The notes under the pieces: generated by a model
The model's database searches: none
What the model was told of the DNA's origin: nothing
What the model saw: the letters and a program-made list of their open reading frames with translations, nothing else
Source: Tritonibacter aquimaris
GTDB taxonomy: Bacteria > Pseudomonadota > Alphaproteobacteria > Rhodobacterales > Rhodobacteraceae
Direction: 5' to 3'
DNA length: 64,000 bases
Assembly: GCF_009617595.1 (NCBI RefSeq)
Contig: NZ_WIXK01000010.1
Coordinates: forward strand, 41,361-105,360
Part shown: piece after piece, positions 58,216 to 64,000 of the stretch
Numbering within the stretch: position 1 is the first letter of the stretch
Layout of the letters: every line of letters begins with the position of its first letter
Translations under genes and position numbers: made by a program

Positions 58216-58734
58216 TTACGCAGCTTCCGCCTTCTCTTCGATGGTCGAAAGGATGCTTGCGATGTTGCTTGCAGGTGCGCCAATTGCGCCAGCGATATTG
58301 GATGCCGGTGCGCCGATGCAGCCAGCGATAGAAGCAATGAGCTCCTCGCGGGAAGGCATCTTGGACACGGCAGAAACGCCAGCACGATCCAGAGCGTTTT
58401 CACCCATTGCGCCGCCAAGAATTTCGAACTTGTCGTTATCTTTGGCAAAGCCCTCGGCAACCTTGGCAGCTGCCACAGGATCCTCGGAATAGGTGAGTAC
58501 GGTCATCCCTGTCAGCAGGTCAGTCATGCTTTCACACGGCTTACCCTCGAGGGCGATTTTGGCGAGCCTGTTCTTGGCAACACGCACAGAGCACTCCGCG
58601 TCACGAGCACGTGCGCGAAGGTCTTGCATCTCGGCAACTGTCAGACCGGCATAGTGGGCTACGACCACAACGCCAGAGCTTTCGAAGATCTGGCCGAGTT
58701 CCTCGACCACTTTCTCTTTCTGGGCTCTATCCAC
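58216..58734 (-). CDS. rplJ: 50S ribosomal protein L10
   Basis: A 172-residue protein that anchors L7/L12 to the ribosome and usually represses its own operon. The start is the GTG at 58734 ([13 protein letters not shown]), preceded by GGAGAG; longer readings have a non-homologous N-terminus. The C-terminal part contains the direct repeat of IGAPASNIA separated by AGA, the L12-binding helix region. Length fits Rhodobacterales L10. Confidence 0.96.
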   Translation of the reverse strand: MDRAQKEKVVEELGQIFESSGVVVVAHYAGLTVAEMQDLRARARDAECSVRVAKNRLAKIALEGKPCESMTDLLTGMTVLTYSEDPVAAAKVAEGFAKDNDKFEILGGAMGENALDRAGVSAVSKMPSREELIASIAGCIGAPASNIAGAIGAPASNIASILSTIEEKAEAA

Positions 58735-59087
58735 AGTTCTCTCCAAGTTTTGGGGTGCAAAACACCCCGGCTCATAATTTGCCAAACCCACAAGGGATTC
58801 AGCGTTCGGGTCCGTTTTACGGGATGAGCCAAAATCTGCCCGAGGGTTAGAAATCCCTCGATCTTTTTGGTCTTTACCCGTCTCAGGAGGGAAATTAAGG
58901 CCCGATCGAAAGGCCACCCACCATCTTGGACGAAACGAAATGAAGCGCACGACGAATCGCACGCTTCATTTCGAGGTTGTTACTAATCCCAAATCGAGAA
59001 TTTTCCAAGTGGTAAATCCACATTCCCACCCATGCAAAAGGGCGGATCCAAATGGACCCGCCCCCAGACTTCCCGAATGGGAAAATA
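58735..59087 (-). promoter_or_regulatory. rplJL leader with two hairpins
   Basis: A 353-base region between rplA and rplJ. A perfect 12-bp stem CGAAATGAAGCG / CGCTTCATTTCG (58936-58947 with 58962-58973) and a 6-bp stem GGGGTG / CACCCC (58752-58757 with 58763-58768), just upstream of the rplJ ribosome site, are visible. Position fits an L10 autoregulatory leader; the consensus fold was not tested. The rplA terminator is at 59040-59063. Confidence 0.55.
59040..59063 (-). terminator. rplKA terminator
   Basis: A 10-position stem GGGCGGATCC / GGACCCGCCC (one mismatch) with a 4-base loop, followed on the minus strand by CTTTTG, 25 bases after the rplA stop. Confidence 0.7.
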
Positions 59088-59786
59088 TTATTCGGAAACC
59101 GCGTTGTCTACGTCAACGGTAACGCCTGGGCCCATGGTGGAAGACAGTGCAATCTTCTTCATGTATGCGCCTTTGGCACCCGACGGCTTCGCCTTTGCAA
59201 CAGCAGAGATGAAGGCACGTACGTTTTCAACCAGCTTGGCTTCATCAAAGGATGCTTTGCCAACGCCAGCGTGTACAACGCCGCCTTTTTCCGCCTTAAA
59301 CTGAACTTCACCACCTTTGGCTGCTTCCACGGCTGCTTTCACATCCATGGTCACGGTGCCAACTTTGGGGTTCGGCATCAGGTTGCGCGGGCCGAGGATT
59401 TTGCCCAGACGGCCAACGATGGGCATCATGTCTGGGGTTGCAATGCAACGATCAAAGTCCAGGTTGCCGCCCTGAATGGCTTCCATCAGGTCTTCTGCGC
59501 CAACAACGTCTGCACCTGCTTCTTTTGCTTCGTCAGCCTTGGGGCCACGTGCAAAAACTGCAACACGCATTGCTTTACCGGTGCCGTTCGGCAGGCCGAT
59601 TACGCCGCGTACCATCTGGTCTGCGTGACGGGTGTCAACGCCGAGGTTCAGAGCGATTTCAACGGTCTCGTCGAATTTCGAAGTTGCGTTGGCTTTTACC
59701 AGTGCAACTGCTTCTTCAACGGTGACATTTTCTTTGCCTGCGAAGGCTTCGCGCGCTGCGCGGGTACGTTTACCGAGCTTTGCCAT
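59088..59786 (-). CDS. rplA: 50S ribosomal protein L1
   Basis: A 232-residue L1-stalk protein that binds 23S rRNA and, in many bacteria, the leader of its own operon. The L1 segments [39 protein letters not shown] and [18 protein letters not shown] are present. It follows rplK by 3 bases. Confidence 0.98.
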   Translation of the reverse strand: MAKLGKRTRAAREAFAGKENVTVEEAVALVKANATSKFDETVEIALNLGVDTRHADQMVRGVIGLPNGTGKAMRVAVFARGPKADEAKEAGADVVGAEDLMEAIQGGNLDFDRCIATPDMMPIVGRLGKILGPRNLMPNPKVGTVTMDVKAAVEAAKGGEVQFKAEKGGVVHAGVGKASFDEAKLVENVRAFISAVAKAKPSGAKGAYMKKIALSSTMGPGVTVDVDNAVSE

Positions 59787-59789
59787 GAT

Positions 59790-60242
59790 TTAGCCTTTCA
59801 CCTCGATACCCATAGAACGGGCGGAGCCCAGGATGATCTGCATTGCCGCTTCAACGTCATTTGCGGAGAGATCTTTCATCTTCGCTTCGGCGATTTCACG
59901 AACCTGAGCAGCAGTCACAGACGCAACAATCTCACGACCAGGCGCTTCGGCACCACGGGGACGGTTACGCTTACCAACCGGCTTCAGGCCAGCAGCTTTT
60001 TTCAGGTAATAAGACGCTGGAGGCGTCTTGATGTCCATGGTGAAGGACTTGTCCTGATAGTAGCTGATCACGGTTGGGCACGGTGCACCGGCTTCCATCT
60101 CCTGCGTTTTGGCGTTGAACGCCTTGCAGAATTCCATGATGTTGATGCCGCGCTGACCCAGCGCCGGGCCAACCGGCGGGGATGGGTTTGCTTGACCTGC
60201 AGGAATCTGCAGCTTCATTGTACCAGCAAGCTTCTTTGCCAT
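59790..60242 (-). CDS. rplK: 50S ribosomal protein L11
   Basis: A 150-residue protein, about eight longer than E. coli L11. The N-terminal thiostrepton-site region ([20 protein letters not shown]) and the C-terminal rRNA-binding end ([10 protein letters not shown]) are normal. The extra residues are a basic stretch [14 protein letters not shown] (about 92-105) between the two domains. AGGAG precedes the ATG. Confidence 0.98.
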   Translation of the reverse strand: MAKKLAGTMKLQIPAGQANPSPPVGPALGQRGINIMEFCKAFNAKTQEMEAGAPCPTVISYYQDKSFTMDIKTPPASYYLKKAAGLKPVGKRNRPRGAEAPGREIVASVTAAQVREIAEAKMKDLSANDVEAAMQIILGSARSMGIEVKG

Positions 60243-60342
60243 CTGGTTATCTCCTTTTCAACACCCGCAGGACGCGTCCTTTGGGCTACTCATGTTGTGT
60301 GGTCCGACCCAGACATCGCGATGCCCTAGCCTCCCACGCTCA

Positions 60343-60367
60343 AAGCCGCGCAACCAGGGCGCGGCTT
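60343..60367. terminator. Stem-loop after nusG
   Basis: AAGCCGCGC / GCGCGGCTT, 9 bp with a 7-base loop, in the 132-base nusG-rplK gap. Only a short T run follows on the minus strand, so read-through into rplKA is likely. Confidence 0.5.
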
Positions 60368-60374
60368 GTTTTCA

Positions 60375-60908
60375 TCAGGCCTGTTTGGTGACCTGAGTGA
60401 AATCCAATTCGACCGGGGTTTCCCGGCCAAAGATCGACACGGTAACCTTGAGCTTCTGGTTGTCGTCGTCGACCTCTTCGACCATGCCATCGAAATCTTC
60501 GAACGGACCGTCGTTGACCTTGACCTTCTCACCAACCTCAAAGGTGATGAGCGTGCGCGGCGCTTCTTCGTTTTCCGAAACGCGGTTCAGGATACCGTTC
60601 ACTTCGGAATCACGCATGGGCATCGGACGGCCCTGCGGCCCCAAGAAACCAGTCACGCGGTTGATCGAGGAAATCAGGTGATAGCCCTGATCTGACATTT
60701 CCATATGGACCAGAACGTAACCGGGCATGAAACGACGCTCAGTGGTCACTTTCTTGCCGCGACGAACCTCGATCACCTCTTCGGTCGGGACCAGAACTTC
60801 GTCGATATCGTCCTCGAGACCCTTTTCGATCACTTCGGCACGGATCTGTTCTGCGATTTTCTTTTCGAAGTTCGAAAGAACGCTGACTGAATACCACCGT
60901 TTCGCCAT
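60375..60908 (-). CDS. nusG: Transcription termination/antitermination protein NusG
   Basis: A 177-residue NusG with the N-terminal RNA-polymerase-binding domain ([29 protein letters not shown]) and a C-terminal KOW domain ([20 protein letters not shown]). The ATG at 60908 (MAKRWYS) is the family start; an in-frame upstream start is not needed. It is located downstream of secE and upstream of rplKA, as usual. Confidence 0.98.
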   Translation of the reverse strand: MAKRWYSVSVLSNFEKKIAEQIRAEVIEKGLEDDIDEVLVPTEEVIEVRRGKKVTTERRFMPGYVLVHMEMSDQGYHLISSINRVTGFLGPQGRPMPMRDSEVNGILNRVSENEEAPRTLITFEVGEKVKVNDGPFEDFDGMVEEVDDDNQKLKVTVSIFGRETPVELDFTQVTKQA

Positions 60909-61001
60909 GAACTGATCGTCCTTGTCCTGCCAAGCGGGCACTTGGGCCACGCTGTCGTTTATCTACTAATGCGCCACCACCTATGGGCGACACGCCCCAA
61001 C

Positions 61002-61034
61002 AAAAATCGGCGTGCAACCGAATCGCCACACGCC
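61002..61034 (-). terminator. Possible secE terminator
   Basis: On the minus strand GGCGTG pairs with CACGCC (61029-61034 and 61009-61014, 14-base loop), followed by GATTTTTG. It lies in the 214-base secE-nusG gap and could partly separate the two transcripts. Confidence 0.45.
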
Positions 61035-61122
61035 ATGTCAGGATTAAAGGCTCAATTACTCTGACTTAGGCCCGAGATCAAGCGAAAGCGATGCAGGCAA
61101 TACTGCCCACCAGAGCACTGTG

Positions 61123-61317
61123 TTAAAACGCGCTCAGCACCCAGGAAAGACCGGAACGGATGGCCAGATCCACCAGCGCAAAGAACACAGCTGTCAGCGC
61201 GGCCATAACAAAGACCATGACGGTCGTCAACAAAACCTCACGGCGTGTTGGCCAAACCACTTTGGCGACTTCGGCGCGAACCTGCTGAATGAACTGTACG
61301 GGATTGATGCTGGCCAT
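61123..61317 (-). CDS. secE: Preprotein translocase subunit SecE
   Basis: A 64-residue single-helix SecE: a short cytoplasmic amphipathic part with the conserved EVAKVVWPTRREVL followed by a membrane helix (TTVMVFVMAALTAVFFALVD). The ATG at 61317 (MASINPVQF) gives the usual small alphaproteobacterial form. It is first in the minus-strand secE-nusG run. Confidence 0.96.
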   Translation of the reverse strand: MASINPVQFIQQVRAEVAKVVWPTRREVLLTTVMVFVMAALTAVFFALVDLAIRSGLSWVLSAF

Positions 61318-61614
61318 GTGGCTGCGTCTCTTTCCTAATTTGTGATCTGAGCGGATGTAACCGGAGCCGTGGCGAAATTCAAGAGGGGATAGGGCCACGT
61401 CAGAGTATTCAACTCTATGCAGCCCCCCTTTGGGCAGCCCTATGACCCATTCAATTGGGGCAGCGACCACAATGATGACCTTAAATCACCACAAATAGCG
61501 AGCTCCAAGCAATTCTATCTTAATTTTCTCTGCCTAGCCTCATGTGAAAGCGGACCCACGGGCGCAGAAGCCGACCCACCGCATTTCGCGCTAAGCCAGT
61601 GAGATAGGATTTCC

Positions 61615-63789
61615 ATGACTGTCGCAACGTTTATCAACAAAGCCAAACGCCTGGAGAAGGATGAAAAGCTGGAGGAAGCAGCCAAAGCCTACAGCGATAT
61701 CCTGTCTCGTTACCCGCAAAACGTCAAAGCCCGCGAAGCGCTGCAGACTTTGCGCAATCGGCTTAAAAACATTGATGAACCCCCTGCGGACATGGTCAAA
61801 AAGATTCGCGCGGACCTTCAAAGCGGCAATCTGACCCGCGCCGCTTCAACCTGCGCGGCGCAGCTGAATTCCTATCGCAAATCCCATTTCCTGTGGCAGA
61901 CACTGGGCGAGTGCCACCTTTTACGCGACTCGTTGAACGAGGCCGCGACCTGCCTGAACAAGGCACTTGAGCTCAATTCACAGGATGCAGACACCTATGT
62001 TTTGCTCGGCAATGTGTTTGCGAAATTGGATCAGCGTAGCAATGCCATTGCCCTGCTTCGCAAAGCGCTCCAGCTGGATGCGAAACACCTTCGTGGCCTG
62101 AATGATCTGGGCAATCGCCTCCTCGCCGATGGCCAAACCGGAGAGGCGCTGGACTATCTGCAACGCGCGGCAGAGGTCGCACCAGAGAATGCCATTGTCC
62201 TTTACAACTATGCGGCTGCGCTGCGCGAAACCGGGCAGATCGCAACAGCCAAACAAATGTATCAGCGCGCGATTGAGCAACAGCCTGACCTAAAGCCAGC
62301 GCACTATAACCTGGGCCAACTATATGTACTTGACGGCGAGAATACCTCGGCGGTCCAGTGCTTTGAAAACGCTAATAAAATCGGTCAGGCCTGCGATCGG
62401 TCCCTATCGGCAAAACTACATGCCCAGGCCCATCTGAACGACTGGAGCTGGATCGAGGAATACCAGAAGAACAAGCGTCAGATCGGCTTGCAAGGCACGT
62501 CTTGCCAGCCCTTCCAGCTCTTATCTATGGAAGATAACCCCGACCTTCTGCGCGTGCGCACACAAGCAAACGCAACAGACACTTTCACACCGCACCCCGC
62601 GCCAACACGCACCCCGCCGACGAAACGCCCCCAACGGTTGCGGATTGGGTATTTCTCCTCGGATTTCCACAGCCATGCGACAATGCACCTGATGGGAGGG
62701 CTTTTTGCAGCCCATGACAAACATCGCTTTGAGGTGTTTGCCTACTCCTATGGCCCCAATATCGCGGACGACAGCCGCGCGCAGGTTCGCAACCACGTTG
62801 ATCATTTCATCGAGGCCTCCGCGATGAGTGACGATGCACTTATCCAGCGCGCCCATCGCGACAAACTTGATATCGCCATCGACCTGAAGGGCTATACCGG
62901 TGGCAATCGCTGTGGTTTGTTCTCAGCCCAACTCGCCCCGCTGCAAGTGTCATACTTAGGCTACCCTGGCACGATGGGTTCCCAGGTGTTTGACTATCTT
63001 ATTGGCGACTGGCAGGTCTGCCCTGCGGGCAGTGAACGGTATTTTGATGAACACCTGATCCGGATGCCACATTCCTATCAGGTCAACGACAACAAACGCC
63101 CGATCTCAGAGCACGCCATAAGTCGCCGGGAAAACGGCCTTCCCGAAGAGGGTTTTGTCTTCTGCTGCTTCAATAACAGCTACAAGATTACCCCCGCTGA
63201 ATTTGATATCTGGATGCGGTTGCTGACACAGGTGCCGGGCAGCGTCCTCTGGCTGCTGGAGACCAGCTCGGCCTCTATGGCCAACCTGCGCCGGGAAGCG
63301 CAGGCACGTGGAGTTGACGCCACGCGCTTGGTTTTCGCGCCTCGCATAGACCAGCCGCAGCATCTGGCACGTCATACACTGGCTGATCTGTTCCTCGACA
63401 CATTTGTTGTAAACGCCCACACAACCGCGAGCGACGCACTCTGGGCAGGGCTTCCGATGCTGACCCTGGCTGGAAAACAGTTCGCAGCCCGTGTTGGTGC
63501 CAGCCTGCTGTCCTCTGTCGGACTGCCTGAGCTGATCAGCACGACTGAGGCTGAATACGAAACACTAGCGCTAGAACTGGCGCAAAACCCTGCCATGCTG
63601 GAGCGTTTCAGATCCCGCCTTCAGCAAAACCGCCCCGTCGCCCCCTTGTTTGACACGCGAGGGTTCACCCGTGACCTAGAGGCAGGGTTTGATCTCATCC
63701 ACGCACGGTGGCGCCATGGGCTGCTGCCAGATCACATTGACATCACCAAAACCGCCGACCCGGCACAGCGCTCAGCCTCCGCAGCGTAA
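61615..63789 (+). CDS. TPR protein with GT41 O-GlcNAc-transferase-like domain
   Basis: A 724-residue protein with TPR repeats in about the first 260 residues and a C-terminal GT41 (OGT/SPINDLY-type) domain at about 340-710: LRIGYFSSDFHSHATMHLMG, GYTGGNRCGLFSAQLAPLQV, YLGYPGTMGSQVFDYLIGD, AHTTASDALWAGLPMLTL. It probably transfers a sugar to protein Ser/Thr; bacterial members often modify flagellin or surface proteins. The acceptor is not encoded nearby. AGGA precedes the ATG. It lies between secE and tuf in the opposite orientation to both. Confidence 0.92.
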   Translation: MTVATFINKAKRLEKDEKLEEAAKAYSDILSRYPQNVKAREALQTLRNRLKNIDEPPADMVKKIRADLQSGNLTRAASTCAAQLNSYRKSHFLWQTLGECHLLRDSLNEAATCLNKALELNSQDADTYVLLGNVFAKLDQRSNAIALLRKALQLDAKHLRGLNDLGNRLLADGQTGEALDYLQRAAEVAPENAIVLYNYAAALRETGQIATAKQMYQRAIEQQPDLKPAHYNLGQLYVLDGENTSAVQCFENANKIGQACDRSLSAKLHAQAHLNDWSWIEEYQKNKRQIGLQGTSCQPFQLLSMEDNPDLLRVRTQANATDTFTPHPAPTRTPPTKRPQRLRIGYFSSDFHSHATMHLMGGLFAAHDKHRFEVFAYSYGPNIADDSRAQVRNHVDHFIEASAMSDDALIQRAHRDKLDIAIDLKGYTGGNRCGLFSAQLAPLQVSYLGYPGTMGSQVFDYLIGDWQVCPAGSERYFDEHLIRMPHSYQVNDNKRPISEHAISRRENGLPEEGFVFCCFNNSYKITPAEFDIWMRLLTQVPGSVLWLLETSSASMANLRREAQARGVDATRLVFAPRIDQPQHLARHTLADLFLDTFVVNAHTTASDALWAGLPMLTLAGKQFAARVGASLLSSVGLPELISTTEAEYETLALELAQNPAMLERFRSRLQQNRPVAPLFDTRGFTRDLEAGFDLIHARWRHGLLPDHIDITKTADPAQRSASAA

Positions 63790-63798
63790 GCGCCCTCA

Positions 63799-63832
63799 GC
63801 CTGCACCATCCCCCTCGGCTTCTGGTGCAGGC
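63799..63832 (+). terminator. Stem-loop after the GT41 gene
   Basis: GCCTGCACCA pairs with TGGTGCAGGC, 10 bp with a 14-base loop, followed by AAAAGCCC rather than a T-tract, 9 bases after the stop codon. Confidence 0.5.
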
Positions 63833-63890
63833 AAAAGCCCCCGCCGCTCAGGCAACCGCAGCTTCTGCCTTCATCTTTTCGCACATACAA

Positions 63891-63916
63891 AAAGGGCGTC
63901 CCGAGGGACGCCCTTT
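63891..63916. terminator. tuf terminator
   Basis: A perfect 12-bp stem AAAGGGCGTCCC / GGGACGCCCTTT with a 2-base loop, followed on the minus strand by TTTG, 22 bases after the tuf stop. Confidence 0.88.
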
Positions 63917-63938
63917 CCGTAGTCATATCAACGAGTGA

Positions 63939-64000
63939 TTACTCAGTGATTTTGGACACAACGCCCGCGCCAACGGTGCGGCCGCCTTCGCGGATCGCAA
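63939..64000 (-). CDS. tuf: Elongation factor Tu, C-terminal end (cut by window edge)
   Basis: Only the last 20 codons are present. They translate to AIREGGRTVGAGVVSKITE and a TAA stop, which is the highly conserved C-terminus of EF-Tu. The gene continues beyond position 64000. A tuf copy near secE-nusG is usual in alphaproteobacteria. Confidence 0.95.
   Translation of the reverse strand, partial: AIREGGRTVGAGVVSKITE

Noticed and set aside
61318..63938. Expected tRNA-Trp near tuf/secE
   Set aside because: Looked for because it is often found there; no tRNA-like acceptor, anticodon and T-arm set is present in the intergenic parts.

Overview
The window looks like a chromosomal segment of a marine Rhodobacterales (Roseobacter-clade) alphaproteobacterium. 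It is moderately GC-rich and densely coded. The supporting signs are TRAP transport, an Entner-Doudoroff operon zwf-edd-eda, a Tat-exported formate dehydrogenase with DUF3305/DUF3306 accessory proteins, a DUF1127 protein, and the ribosomal/RNA polymerase block secE-nusG-rplKA-rplJL-rpoBC. The genus is not assigned. No insertion sequence, prophage, CRISPR array or obvious pseudogene was seen.

Layout. (1) 0.1-3.5 kb: murA, a DUF2948 gene and hisD on the minus strand, a small basic protein gene and a tRNA-Thr(GGT). (2) 3.7-12.6 kb: a minus-strand RpiR regulator diverges from a long plus-strand operon. The operon encodes an N-formylglutamate amidohydrolase-family hydrolase, a TRAP transporter (Q, M, P subunits), a glutamine-synthetase-family ligase, an aldehyde dehydrogenase and an iron-type alcohol dehydrogenase. 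It reads as a gamma-glutamylation route for importing and oxidising an amino alcohol, and is the best candidate here for an undescribed pathway. (3) 12.6-17.1 kb: a LacI-family regulator divergent from gap, a methyltransferase and a chalcone-isomerase-like secreted protein. (4) 17.2-34.8 kb: a formate dehydrogenase island. It holds a Cache histidine kinase, an NtrC-like response regulator without GAFTGA, a tiny membrane protein, the three FDH subunits, a Tat-target protein, a TorD chaperone, DUF3306 and DUF3305. Divergently placed are a poly-ferredoxin, an Mrp ATPase, a degenerate biotin-ligase-like protein and a DUF6505 protein. A tungstate ABC transporter follows on the minus strand. (5) 35-38.8 kb: an overlapping minus-strand operon of two zinc-ribbon DUF4178 proteins, a 52-residue membrane protein, a DUF350 protein and a membrane-embedded spermidine-synthase homologue. 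(6) 39-46.4 kb: zwf-edd-eda, a chemoreceptor and a DUF1127 protein. (7) 46.5-48.7 kb: a histidine-phosphatase/Nudix fusion and a CofD/YvcK-like protein. (8) 49-64 kb: rpoC, rpoB, rplL, rplJ, rplA, rplK, nusG and secE, a plus-strand TPR/GT41 glycosyltransferase, and the 3' end of tuf at the right edge.

How the parts may work together. Similar 12-base palindromic sites lie upstream of gap and zwf, which suggests that the LacI-type regulator beside gap controls glycolytic and Entner-Doudoroff flux. The formate dehydrogenase (Mo or W cofactor), its Fe-S and Tat helpers, and the tungstate importer form a functional neighbourhood framed by its own two-component pair. All functional calls come from reading translated sequence and gene order; no database search was run.
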